Below are positions 1 through 7,341 of a DNA stretch of 42,284 nt, piece after piece (position 1 is the first letter of the stretch; each line of letters opens with the position of its first letter). Under the pieces are notes generated by a model. The model saw only the letters and a list, made by a program, of their open reading frames with translations. It was not told the origin of the DNA and did no database searches. The DNA comes from an uncultured Bacteroides sp. GTDB lineage: Bacteria > Bacteroidota > Bacteroidia > Bacteroidales > Bacteroidaceae. The translations under genes and the position numbers were made by a program. The DNA is taken from NCBI GenBank assembly GCA_959606905.1, contig CAUHML010000026.1:1-42284 (forward strand). Direction: 5' to 3'.

Positions 1-50
1 ATTAGATTTAAGGTTAACAAAGGTTGGAGCAAGGCGTTGCTCCTTTTTTT
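1..50 (+). ncRNA. Small RNA-like unit, copy 1 (5' end cut by window edge)
   Basis: This stretch carries the core TTAGATTTAAGGTTAACAAA (2-21) followed by a terminator hairpin with a 7-bp stem (26-32 paired with 37-43) and seven T residues (44-50). The same core precedes a different hairpin at two other places in the window (3689-3742 and 3969-4022), so this is one member of a repeated family. Its promoter lies outside the window. The acetyltransferase gene starts 58 bp downstream with no TAnnTTTG element between, so the unit could also act as a leader whose terminator is read through. Class assignment is inference. Confidence 0.6.
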
Positions 51-107
51 ATGTTCGTACCTCACTTCCCACTAAATAATATTGATTTAATAAAAAAACA
101 AGTTACC

Positions 108-878
108 ATGAACATCGACTTTATCACGCTTACCAAAGACAATATAGAAAAAGAACATATCTGCTGCGCTTTCTCGGATAAGAAATGTCAGGAAAGTTAT
201 AACCTGAAAAAGGAATGGCTGAAGAGGCAATTTGAAAACGGGTATGTTTTTCGCCGTTTGAATGAGCGTGCGAAAGTATTTATCGAATATGGTCCGGCCG
301 AAAACGGATGGGTTCCTGTGAAGGCTGATAATTATCTGTTGATAAACTGCTTTTGGGTAGCCGGGCAATATAAAGGAAAAGGGTATGCGAAAGCTCTGCT
401 CCAAACTGCGATAGATGATGCCTTGCAGCAAGGCAAGGACGGTTTGGTGACTGTGGTAGGAACAAAGAAGTTTCATTTTATGAGTGATACCAAATGGCTG
501 TTGAGACAAGGATTTGTTGCTTGCGAACAGCTTCCGACTGGATTTAGTCTGTTAGTGAAGAAATTGAATGTTGATGCTCCGAATCCGACGTTTAATGAAT
601 CTGCACGAATAGGAGAGTGCCCTGATAAAAAGGGTATCACTGTTTATTTCTCCAACCGTTGTCCGTTTGCAGAATTTCATGTGATGAGTTCTTTGAAGGA
701 AACCGCCGCCAAAAGAAATCTTCCTTTGACGATTATAAAACTGGAGACAATGGAGCAGGTACAGGCTGCACCTACTCCGGCTACGATATTCAGCTTGTTT
801 TATGAAGGAAAGTTTGTCACAACGGATATCAGTGCTTGTATGGATAGCCGTTTTGATAAAGCGATAGCAGGGAAATAA
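108..878 (+). CDS. GNAT acetyltransferase with YoaP-like C-terminal domain
   Basis: Predicted 256-residue N-acetyltransferase. The N-terminal part (about 1-150) has the GNAT acetyl-CoA binding signature around VAGQYKGKGYAKALLQTAIDDA (the Q/R-x-x-G-x-G/A pattern near residue 90). The C-terminal part (about 175-255) resembles the YoaP domain, with YFSNRCPFAEFHV, a thioredoxin-like CPF segment, and SLFYEGKFVTTD. The ATG at 108 was chosen over an in-frame ATG at 24, because 24 lies inside the terminator hairpin of the upstream small RNA-like unit and would add 28 residues foreign to the family. The gene ends one base before the convergent pncB stop. The substrate cannot be told from sequence. Confidence 0.85.
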   Translation: MNIDFITLTKDNIEKEHICCAFSDKKCQESYNLKKEWLKRQFENGYVFRRLNERAKVFIEYGPAENGWVPVKADNYLLINCFWVAGQYKGKGYAKALLQTAIDDALQQGKDGLVTVVGTKKFHFMSDTKWLLRQGFVACEQLPTGFSLLVKKLNVDAPNPTFNESARIGECPDKKGITVYFSNRCPFAEFHVMSSLKETAAKRNLPLTIIKLETMEQVQAAPTPATIFSLFYEGKFVTTDISACMDSRFDKAIAGK

Positions 879-879
879 G

Positions 880-2046
880 CTAATTCAGTCTCAATTCATA
901 CAGACATGCCTGTACTTCTTCCGGACTACCGGTATGTTTACCTTCGTCGTCGGATAGCTTGATACATTCCCGCCATTCCTGATTGACGTTCATCTTGCAT
1001 TGTGTCAGTTTCATAACGATGTTTGAAGGTTCGAATCCGGTATCATTGGTGAGATTTGTCCCGATGCCGAAGGAACAGCGGATTTTGTTCCTGCAATATT
1101 CCTGAATCTCCAGTGCTTTTGTGAAATCGAGAGCATTGCTGAAAACGATAGTCTTGGTAGTCGCGTCAATTCCCAGTTCTTTGTAACGGGATATCAGACT
1201 GTCTATAAACCTGAATTCATTGCCGGAATCGCAGCGGACACCGTCAAACAGTTTCGCCTGTTTGCGGCTGAGATTGCTGAGGAAGATACCGGAAGTATAA
1301 GTATCGGATAAGGCAATGCCCAAATCACCGTCATAAACATTCACCCAGTTTTCGAGCGCCATGTAGTTGGCGTGTTTATATCCGAATTGCGCTCCATGAA
1401 ACATGAACCACTCATGCGGGTGAGTACCCATCATTTTCATGTCGTACTTCATTGCAAAATAGCAGTTGGAAGTGCCTGTGCAATACTGCGCCGTTTCTTT
1501 TAATTTTCTGATAACCGTTTCCTGTACATGGACAGAAAATCTCCGCCGCGTACCGAACTCCGAGAAACGTAACCGATGTTGATTGGACAGTTCTACTTTC
1601 TCCGATAATTTGCATAAGATTTCGTCCATATCGGCTACATTGCCGAAGAACTGGTTCTTTATTTCGGATACAATGGCAAGTAAAGGTACTTCATACAGGG
1701 TAGCTTTATAGAGGAAATCACTGACTTCGATGTGAAGATGATGTGCTTCGTCCAAATGTATCTTGATTTTATCCGGATGAAAGCGGAAAGATGACAGCCA
1801 TTCCCAATAAACTCTCGGAAGGAACCGGCAATTTTGTGTCATGTATTCCAGTTCTTCTTCTGTAAGTCTCAATCGGCTTAGCTTATCAATTTCATTTTTA
1901 AGTCTTTCCAGAAATTCTTCAGTATATTCTGTCTCATTTCTATCATGGAAGCTGAATTTCCCCATTGCATAGGGAAATAGTTTGATATAAGCGTACGATG
2001 TGGTAAACTTATAGAGATCTGTATCCAGTAGCGTTCTAACAATCAT
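880..2046 (-). CDS. pncB: Nicotinate phosphoribosyltransferase
   Basis: 388-residue enzyme of the Preiss-Handler NAD salvage route. It converts nicotinate, PRPP and ATP to nicotinate mononucleotide in the cytoplasm. Visible landmarks are DTDLYKFTTSYAY at the N-terminus, FSEFGTRRRF (about 161-170), GTSN (191-194), and GTHPHEWFMFHGAQ, whose histidine near residue 209 is the phosphorylated catalytic histidine of the family. VFSNALDF and GIGTNLTND form the C-terminal phosphate-binding region. Length is normal for PncB. A near-consensus promoter (TAACTTTA on the minus strand, 2076-2083) lies 30 bp upstream. The gene converges with the GNAT gene, the two stops lying one base apart. Confidence 0.95.
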   Translation of the reverse strand: MIVRTLLDTDLYKFTTSYAYIKLFPYAMGKFSFHDRNETEYTEEFLERLKNEIDKLSRLRLTEEELEYMTQNCRFLPRVYWEWLSSFRFHPDKIKIHLDEAHHLHIEVSDFLYKATLYEVPLLAIVSEIKNQFFGNVADMDEILCKLSEKVELSNQHRLRFSEFGTRRRFSVHVQETVIRKLKETAQYCTGTSNCYFAMKYDMKMMGTHPHEWFMFHGAQFGYKHANYMALENWVNVYDGDLGIALSDTYTSGIFLSNLSRKQAKLFDGVRCDSGNEFRFIDSLISRYKELGIDATTKTIVFSNALDFTKALEIQEYCRNKIRCSFGIGTNLTNDTGFEPSNIVMKLTQCKMNVNQEWRECIKLSDDEGKHTGSPEEVQACLYELRLN

Positions 2047-2620
2047 GCCGTCCGTTCTTTATATTAAAAACGTTGTAAAGTTAGTATTTGTTGAACGAAA
2101 CTATTGTTTGATTGTCGATATTTCTTTCTTTTAATGATATTTGTTATCTGTCTGTTGTATACATTGTGACGAAGGATAACAGAATAAAGATGAATGTTGG
2201 CTTTTTCATAATGAGTATAATGTAGATTAATATATGCTGTTCGGATACCGTCAAACGCTATGCTTGTGCCACCCCATTGTCACAACAGTGCCAACGTGCT
2301 GTCACAACTGTGACATAGGCATGGCACGACTGTGCCAACGGGGTGGTAGAAGTGTGGCACAGCAAAGTTTAATTTTGATGATATATGTAATCCTGTTATT
2401 GGATATATATCATTATGTTTTTAATGATATGTAGTGCAGTTGTGGGCAAAGAAGTGTCCTCTGTTATATCCGTAGCTTCCCTCCGGGCTGCTATATCCGA
2501 TTGACTTAGCTGCAAATACCTTATCACCGAAAGTTAAAATCATCTTTGCTGCATAGACGGGGCAGGCTGTCCGTTTGTACTTAACTACTTGAGGCGTGCG
2601 ATGTACCGTTCGATATTGTT
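2047..2620. other. 574-bp intergenic region with repeat array and unsupported small ORF
   Basis: This gap between hdhA and pncB (both leftward) holds the pncB promoter region, the 22-bp palindromic array (separate entry), a 9-bp inverted repeat (ATGATATAT and its complement, about 2379-2414), and a 40-codon minus-strand reading frame at 2421-2543. That frame starts MILTFGDKVFAAKSIG and reads plausibly, and the open frame extends upstream toward the hdhA stop without a good start. I do not recognise it as a gene. A 66-codon plus-strand frame at 2234-2434 runs through the array and is judged non-coding. Confidence 0.4.
2266..2360. repeat. Tandem palindromic array, 22-bp period (GTGNCA type)
   Basis: Hexamers GTGCCA or GTGACA start at 2266, 2288, 2310 and 2332, with a partial fifth (GTGGCA) at 2354, giving an exact 22-bp period. 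Each is followed after six bases by the inverted hexamer TGTCAC or TGGCAC (2278, 2300, 2322; degenerate TGGTAG at 2344), and then by a 4-base spacer (AACA, AACT, GACT, AAGT). Each 18-bp unit can fold into a short hairpin, and the third unit matches the reverse complement of the first two in its hexamers. The layout is identical to that of the array at 25146-25229, although the hexamer differs. Confidence 0.85.
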
Positions 2621-3400
2621 TTATGATAATTCCACGGTTGGATTATGAGTGGTCAGTCCGCCGTCTACGACGATTGTTTGTCCGGTGATATACCGGGCGT
2701 CATTCGAGGCGAGAAAGGCAATGGTAGCTGCCACATCTTCCGGTTCACCCAAATAAGGCGTGGCGCATTGTCCCAAAAAGATGTTGCGGACGTCCTCATT
2801 CAGATTATCCAGAGCGGCGGGAGTCATTATCAGTCCGGGTGCTACGGCGTTGCAACGGATATTCTTCTTGCCCAGTTGGGTGGCGATATATTTAGTCAGG
2901 TTGATGACACCTGCTTTGCTGGCTCCGTATAAAGTTCCGTTGGCGTCGGCAGTCATTCCGCTGATAGATGCCACGTTTACGATATTTCCGCCGCCGTGCG
3001 CCACCATGATAGGAATCACTTGTTGGGAGAGATACATGGTGCAGCAGAGGTTCAGGTGAAATACTTCATCGAAGTAGTTAATATCCAGTTTCTCGATACC
3101 CAAGTCACGTTTTGGGTCGGTTCCGCCTACGTTGTTAATCAATATGTCCACTTGTCCGTACTCTTTCATTGCAAAGTCAATCAGCTCTTTGCAGCTTTGC
3201 AGTTCGGTAGCGGAGAAATAAATGGGACGTACGTCAGCCCCCGATTGAGTGAGTTCGGCAGCAAGTTGCTCCGCTTTTTCTTTGGAGTGGTCGGCAATGA
3301 CTACTTTACCGCCTTCAGAAACAATACGGCGTGTGGTTGCTTCGCCAATGCCGCCGGCAGCACCGGTGATGATGACTGCCTTATTTTCGAATCTATTCAT
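2621..3400 (-). CDS. hdhA: 7-alpha-hydroxysteroid dehydrogenase (SDR family)
   Basis: 259-residue short-chain dehydrogenase. It has the Rossmann motif GAAGGIG (13-19), the NNVGG segment (89-93), and the catalytic Ser145, Tyr158 and Lys162 (YGASK). From memory it matches the Bacteroides fragilis 7-alpha-HSDH closely across its length (MNRFENK start, YFSATEL, LGQCATPYLGEP, ITGQTIVVDGGL). That enzyme oxidises the 7-alpha-hydroxyl of primary bile acids with an NAD-type cofactor. The family is certain; the bile-acid substrate rests on recalled similarity. It stands alone, with no other bile-acid gene nearby. No TAnnTTTG promoter was found within 100 bp upstream. Confidence 0.85.
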   Translation of the reverse strand: MNRFENKAVIITGAAGGIGEATTRRIVSEGGKVVIADHSKEKAEQLAAELTQSGADVRPIYFSATELQSCKELIDFAMKEYGQVDILINNVGGTDPKRDLGIEKLDINYFDEVFHLNLCCTMYLSQQVIPIMVAHGGGNIVNVASISGMTADANGTLYGASKAGVINLTKYIATQLGKKNIRCNAVAPGLIMTPAALDNLNEDVRNIFLGQCATPYLGEPEDVAATIAFLASNDARYITGQTIVVDGGLTTHNPTVELS

Positions 3401-3639
3401 ATAATGAGAATTTGATGGTTACCTTCTATCCTAAACAAGCGGGTGGAGGATTTGTTACTTACCTTAAACTCTCTTTAATAGGATTCGATAACCAGTTTGA
3501 AAACTTTTGCATCTCTCTTAGTTTTTCGATCCTATATATTTAAGAAAACTGTTAAATGTTAACGTTGTTCTGTTTATATGTTAATCGGATTCCGATTCTA
3601 TTAAACCATGTTATAAGATACCCCGTTTTGCCCGATAAA

Positions 3640-3670
3640 TTTGGAGATAAGCCGAAAGTCCGTATCTTTG
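3640..3670 (+). promoter_or_regulatory. Promoter of small RNA copy 2
   Basis: TTTG at 3640-3643, a 19-bp spacer, and TATCTTTG at 3663-3670 match the Bacteroides primary-sigma consensus (TTTG at -33 and TAnnTTTG at -7). The transcript would start near 3677. Confidence 0.8.
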
Positions 3671-3676
3671 TACTGT

Positions 3677-3742
3677 GTTTTTCATAGTATTAGATTTAAG
3701 GTTAACAAAAGATTGGCTGTCTGGGATAGATAGCCTTTTTTT
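3677..3742 (+). ncRNA. Small RNA, copy 2 of a three-member family
   Basis: About 66 nt, bounded by a consensus promoter and an intrinsic terminator. The terminator has an 8-bp stem (3715-3722 paired with 3728-3735), a GGGAT loop, and seven T residues. The core TTAGATTTAAGGTTAACAAA at 3690-3709 is identical to copies 1 and 3, while the stem sequence differs yet still pairs. No start codon with a useful frame fits inside. It may belong to a paralogous Bacteroides sRNA family such as the one called FopS, but I could not compare sequences. Ends are inferred. Confidence 0.75.
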
Positions 3743-3916
3743 ATGCCCTTAAATTTGAGCGAACATTGAAAATAATGAGTGTTGGTTATTCTTCAGGCTT
3801 TTCGTTTCCCAGATTGTGAATGAATATGTTAAATGTTAACGTGTAAAGTCTGAAATGTTAATGCGATTCGGCGAGTATTAAACCGTGTTATATTATTGCT
3901 TGTTTGGGAGCTGAAA

Positions 3917-3947
3917 TTTGCTATTTATGTGGAAGTTAGTACCTTTG
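3917..3947 (+). promoter_or_regulatory. Promoter of small RNA copy 3
   Basis: TTTG at 3917-3920, again a 19-bp spacer, and TACCTTTG at 3940-3947. The layout is the same as for copy 2, and the bases after it (TACTGTGTTTTT) are shared. Confidence 0.8.
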
Positions 3948-3953
3948 TACTGT

Positions 3954-4022
3954 GTTTTTTTCATAAGTATTAGATTTAAGGTTAACAAAAGATTGGTTGC
4001 TCGCGATGAGTAGCCATTTTTT
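3954..4022 (+). ncRNA. Small RNA, copy 3 of a three-member family
   Basis: About 69 nt. The core TTAGATTTAAGGTTAACAAA at 3970-3989 is followed by a terminator with an 8-bp stem (3995-4002 paired with 4008-4015, including G-U pairs), a five-base loop, and a T tract at 4017-4022. The stem differs from that of copy 2 on both sides in a compensating way, which supports a structured RNA. The DUF3829-type lipoprotein gene begins 156 bp downstream. Confidence 0.75.
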
Positions 4023-4177
4023 GTTTTTATACCTTTTTGATTGTTTATTCCTTAATCATTGTCGATAATATCTGGGATTTTCCTGTTTTTTTTTAACTTA
4101 TCCGATATGTATTGTTTGGTTATAACAAAAAACGATTTTTATTGTTATAGTACGAAAGACTTAATAAACTGAACATT

Positions 4178-5047
4178 ATGAAGAAAAGAATCTTGTTGTT
4201 AGGGGCACTTGTAGGTGCTTTCTTGTTGGTTTCTTGTTCGGGAGGGAACAAGAAGCAGGTTGCGTCCTCGGCTACTCCTGAAGAGTTGGACGACGCCAGT
4301 AAAGTGATAAACTATTATCATACATCACTCATTGTTTTGAGGCATGTAGCTAATGCAAAAGATATAAATGCGGTATTGGGGTATATGGAGCAGACGGGAA
4401 AAGTGCCCGAAGTAGCTCCGATTGCGCCGCCGGAAGTCTCGGTCAGGGATACTGCGGAACTGATGAATCCGGGTGTCTACTTCAATGATGAAGTCCGTCA
4501 GAATCTGATACAGAATTACAGGGGATTATTTACTTCGAGAGCACAGTTCTACGCTAACTTTGATAAATTCCTGTCTTACCGGAAGGATAACAAAAAGGCG
4601 GAAACCACTAAACTTTTGGAAGAGAACTATCAATTGAGCATAGCGATATCCGAATACAAACAAGTGATTTTCGATATATTAAGCCCTCTGACTGAACAGG
4701 CGGAAAAGGAACTTCTCGCCGACGAGCCGTTGAAAGACCAGATAATGGCTATGCGTAAAATGTCGGGCACCGTACAAAGCATCATGAACCTCTACTCCCG
4801 TAAACACGTAATGGACGGTATGCGGATTGACGTGAAAATGGCAGAATTGAAAAAGGAACTGGAAGCCGCAAAGAAACTTCCTGCCGTTACCGGTTATGAC
4901 GAAGAATTGAAAAACTATCAGAGTTTCCTCTCTTCCGTAGAATCCTTTATGAAGGATATGCAGAAAGCCAGAGATAAAGGCGCTTACTCGGACGCAGATT
5001 ACAATGCAATGTCCGATGCCTACGAATACGGGCTTTCCGTTATCTAA
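4178..5047 (+). CDS. DUF3829-like lipoprotein
   Basis: 289-residue predicted lipoprotein. The signal peptide MKKRILLLGALVGAFLLVSC ends in a lipobox with Cys20, so the protein should be tethered to a membrane facing the periplasm or surface. The mature part is largely helical: HTSLIVLRHVANAKDINAVLGYM, then charged helices up to the C-terminus (KELEAAKKLPAVTGYDEELKNYQSFL). This resembles the DUF3829 (YiiG-like) family, whose function is unknown. It lies downstream of two small RNA units, and no clear TAnnTTTG element is visible directly upstream. A hairpin and a strong terminator follow. The family call is moderate; no function can be given. Confidence 0.75.
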   Translation: MKKRILLLGALVGAFLLVSCSGGNKKQVASSATPEELDDASKVINYYHTSLIVLRHVANAKDINAVLGYMEQTGKVPEVAPIAPPEVSVRDTAELMNPGVYFNDEVRQNLIQNYRGLFTSRAQFYANFDKFLSYRKDNKKAETTKLLEENYQLSIAISEYKQVIFDILSPLTEQAEKELLADEPLKDQIMAMRKMSGTVQSIMNLYSRKHVMDGMRIDVKMAELKKELEAAKKLPAVTGYDEELKNYQSFLSSVESFMKDMQKARDKGAYSDADYNAMSDAYEYGLSVI

Positions 5048-5057
5048 AGAAAAAGTT

Positions 5058-5161
5058 TCCTGCTATCCTGCCACCATTGGCACGATAGCGGGAATTATTG
5101 TTAATAATATTTATATCCTATATAAATCAGCTGCAGTCTTGAATTCGTTCAAGACTTTTTT
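5058..5161 (+). terminator. Double hairpin terminator region
   Basis: The first hairpin, about 5058-5092, has TCCTGCTATC pairing with GATAGCGGGA and has no clean T tract. The second, at 5135-5156, is a perfect 9-bp stem (AGTCTTGAA with its complement) closed by a TTCG loop and followed by five or more T residues. The second is a textbook intrinsic terminator for the lipoprotein gene. Confidence 0.8.
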
Positions 5162-5174
5162 ATTTTCTTTCCCA

Positions 5175-5182
5175 TAACTTTG
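5175..5182 (+). promoter_or_regulatory. Promoter of lipoprotein gene at 5241
   Basis: TAACTTTG matches TAnnTTTG and lies 14 bp after the preceding terminator, giving a leader of about 50 nt. Confidence 0.6.
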
Positions 5183-5240
5183 CTGCCATAAGACTAAACT
5201 ATTTTATGAAATAGGAAAAGATAACCAAACCCTGTATGTT

Positions 5241-6002
5241 ATGAAGAATCTGCAATTAACTAAACTAGGCTTTTTACTTTTTCTCGTCCTGTTGTGTGGA
5301 TGTAGCGACAGCTTTGTTATTGACACTCCTGCCGAGGCGGGTAATTCTTACGAGTCCGATGTCCATGTCCTGAATAAATTCGTAGATATCAGCGAACCGG
5401 TTCAGAAGTATTACATTAATCCGAACAAGAAAAGCACCGTTCTGTCTTACATCACGAATTCCGACCTTGAAGAACTGAACGCAGTGAATTCCCTAAGTGC
5501 ATCGAGGTACGAAAAAAGTCTGTTTCGGCTGAATGAAAAAATTTCGCAAGCTATTTCTTCTCATACGGTGGACTATGTAGTGATGTGTACAAGTAGCCAG
5601 ATATTCGTAGACCGGATTAATGATGATTCACCTATCGAACTGAAAAGTGCCGGTTTCACAACTCTGTCGGATAATCTGGTCGTTTCCTTACTGGATATTT
5701 CATCAGAGGAAATGTCTTCAAGAGAAATTTATTCGGGGAATCTGGTGCAGACGGGACTCGAACTGAATCCGTCTCTGTATGCGATGGATCACTGGATATT
5801 CCGCATACGATGTGAGGTGGGCGAACCGACAGATAGAAAAACGGCCTGGGTGCTTTTCTGCGGAGTTGGTTATTTCAGTGCCGCTTCTTTCAATTGGCTT
5901 GTGCTCGATTCTTATGATAACCGGATTTCTTGGAACTTCACCGGCGAAAGCATGTTGGACGAAACTATGCCTTCAATCGCGCAAATGGTTTTCTTTAAAT
6001 AA
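5241..6002 (+). CDS. Hypothetical lipoprotein
   Basis: 253-residue predicted lipoprotein. The signal peptide MKNLQLTKLGFLLFLVLLCGC has a lipobox with Cys21. I do not recognise the mature domain. It contains alternating beta-like segments (VDYVVMCTSSQIFVDRI, WIFRIRCEVGEP, AWVLFCGVGYFSAASFNWLVLDSYDN) and ends MVFFK. It has its own promoter and a shared downstream terminator, so it is probably monocistronic. Codon use looks like that of the neighbours. No function is proposed. Confidence 0.75.
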   Translation: MKNLQLTKLGFLLFLVLLCGCSDSFVIDTPAEAGNSYESDVHVLNKFVDISEPVQKYYINPNKKSTVLSYITNSDLEELNAVNSLSASRYEKSLFRLNEKISQAISSHTVDYVVMCTSSQIFVDRINDDSPIELKSAGFTTLSDNLVVSLLDISSEEMSSREIYSGNLVQTGLELNPSLYAMDHWIFRIRCEVGEPTDRKTAWVLFCGVGYFSAASFNWLVLDSYDNRISWNFTGESMLDETMPSIAQMVFFK

Positions 6003-6114
6003 AAGAATGTCCCATTTTTACAATACATTCAAATTATCACTCCTGTTTCCGAGGAGAGGAAGATTATCTGTATGTCGTAATTCTCATTCATCGGGAATGG
6101 AATGAGTAAGTTAA

Positions 6115-6153
6115 TGCAGGTGTGCCAAGACGAAACGGCACACCTGCATTTTA
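6115..6153. terminator. Bidirectional terminator between convergent genes
   Basis: A perfect 13-bp stem (6115-6127 with 6138-6150) with a 10-nt loop separates the hypothetical lipoprotein gene and the AraC-type regulator. Only a short T run follows on the plus strand. Confidence 0.8.
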
Positions 6154-6169
6154 TTCTTCTTACTTCATT

Positions 6170-7027
6170 TTATTCCACGGGAATATAAATCTCCGTCAGC
6201 AACTCTTCGGGAGCCGTTTTGCACGGGTCGTTCAGATAACGTTCGGCACTGGCTTCGTCGCGCAACGTACATTCCATTTCAGGCAGATATTTTCCGTAAA
6301 TAGTATCATACACTGCTTGCAGATTGTCATACGACCCTTTATAAAGGAAAATGGCATAACGTCCGGCAGGAAGCGTCTTGAATCCTACGTCGCCTTTAGG
6401 CGCTACCTGAACAGGCATTACCATGCATACATCTGTACGCAACTTCTCGGCAGGTGTCACTTTGGGGTCGTCGTGATAGATGCAAAGCGGGCTGAAATCC
6501 CCTATTGGCAGGTTTTGTTCTTTGACAAACTGCCACAACCGTCCCCAGGTGCCGCCATAATCATTCAGTTTGTAGTCGCCGGACAGGCGGATATAAATCA
6601 CATTTCTTGCAGGTACATTTTTAATCTCACTTTTCAGTTCCAATTCCGGTCTGATAATCGCTGGTTTCATAATTACAAAGTTTTTATTGTTTCGATACTC
6701 TAAAGGTGAAATCCCATAAAACTGCCTGAATACTTTCGACAATGAAGAGGGGGACGAATATCCGATGCGATAGGCAATATCGGCAATTGGGATATCCGAG
6801 TAACGGAGCAGGCGTGCGGCAGCTTCTGTCCGCGTCCGGACAATAAACGTACCAATCGGTTCACCGAGAAATGCTTTCATTATCCGGTGAAAGTAAAAAG
6901 GAGAGAAATTAGAAACCTTGGCCAGCGATTTTAAATCAATCTCTTCTCCTAAATGCTGATTGATATATTCCACTACGACATTTACGCACTTTTGATACTC
7001 TTCTTTCGTTGTTTTCTTCTGTTGCAT
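6170..7027 (-). CDS. AraC-family regulator with GyrI-like effector domain
   Basis: About 285 residues. The N-terminal AraC DNA-binding domain (residues 10-115) has two helix-turn-helix units: DLKSLAKVSNFSPFYFHRIMKAFLGEPIG and PIADIAYRIGYSSPSSLSKVFRQFYGISPLEYR. The C-terminal half (about 125-285) is a GyrI-like/AraC effector-binding domain with RNVIYIRLSGDY, DVCMVMPV and LPAGRYAIFLYKGSYD. This matches the Rob/SoxS-like class that senses small hydrophobic molecules. The start at 7027 (MQQKKTTKEEY) was preferred to 7054 because a consensus promoter occupies 7052-7059 and would put the longer start upstream of the transcript. The target genes are unknown. Confidence 0.9.
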   Translation of the reverse strand: MQQKKTTKEEYQKCVNVVVEYINQHLGEEIDLKSLAKVSNFSPFYFHRIMKAFLGEPIGTFIVRTRTEAAARLLRYSDIPIADIAYRIGYSSPSSLSKVFRQFYGISPLEYRNNKNFVIMKPAIIRPELELKSEIKNVPARNVIYIRLSGDYKLNDYGGTWGRLWQFVKEQNLPIGDFSPLCIYHDDPKVTPAEKLRTDVCMVMPVQVAPKGDVGFKTLPAGRYAIFLYKGSYDNLQAVYDTIYGKYLPEMECTLRDEASAERYLNDPCKTAPEELLTEIYIPVE

Positions 7028-7051
7028 AACTTCTTTTGGTATTTCACTTTG

Positions 7052-7059
7052 CAAAGGTA
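7052..7059 (-). promoter_or_regulatory. Promoter of AraC-type regulator
   Basis: CAAAGGTA on the plus strand reads TACCTTTG on the minus strand. It overlaps the longer potential start codon and so decides for the start at 7027. Confidence 0.65.
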
Positions 7060-7278
7060 TTGGTAAAAAAGGGAACAGACTTGTCCGATATTGCTTATTT
7101 GTAGAATATCTATTTGTTGACGATGCTTTTCTATTTCTTCGTTTGATAATTTATTTTAATATTTCGTGTATTTAAGTATGGTATAAATGTATATAAAATG
7201 ACCATATTTTTAACCGTTTGCGGTGATATGGATTTTAATGTTTTAAATAATGTCAAAACCTGAAATAAAAAACGCTCT

Positions 7279-7321
7279 TTTGGTTATAATCTATTACTAA
7301 AATCGCTATATTGTAACCAAA
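7279..7321 (+). promoter_or_regulatory. Inverted repeat upstream of winged-helix gene (possible operator)
   Basis: TTTGGTTATAAT (7279-7290) and ATTGTAACCAAA (7310-7321) form a 12-bp inverted repeat with one mismatch, 19 bp apart, ending 20 bp before the start codon. TTTGGTTATAA also occurs at 4115-4125 upstream of the DUF3829-like gene, and a related CGGTTATAATCG lies in the hairpin at 10183-10242. An operator role is inference; the promoter itself is not obvious. Confidence 0.4.
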
Positions 7322-7341
7322 TTATTAAATAAATAATAGCC

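Larger units (their letters stand above)
3551..4022 (+). repeat. Tandem duplication carrying small RNA copies 2 and 3
   Basis: Two units about 278 bp apart share more than the RNA itself. GTTAAATGTTAAC recurs at 3551 and 3828, TTAAACCATGTTATA at 3601 matches TTAAACCGTGTTATA at 3879, and each has the same promoter layout and RNA core. The sequence between shared blocks has diverged, so the duplication is not recent. Confidence 0.75.

Noticed and set aside
2266..2360. CRISPR array
   Set aside because: The period is only 22 bp, repeats are short inverted hexamers rather than long direct repeats with unique spacers, and no cas genes are present.
2234..2434. 66-codon plus-strand frame through the palindromic array
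   Set aside because: Its sequence is the translation of the repeat units, with many Cys and His from GTG/TGCC motifs, no promoter and no homologue recognised.
6122..6703. 193-codon plus-strand frame
   Set aside because: It is fully antisense to the conserved AraC/GyrI-like regulator, which explains the open frame.
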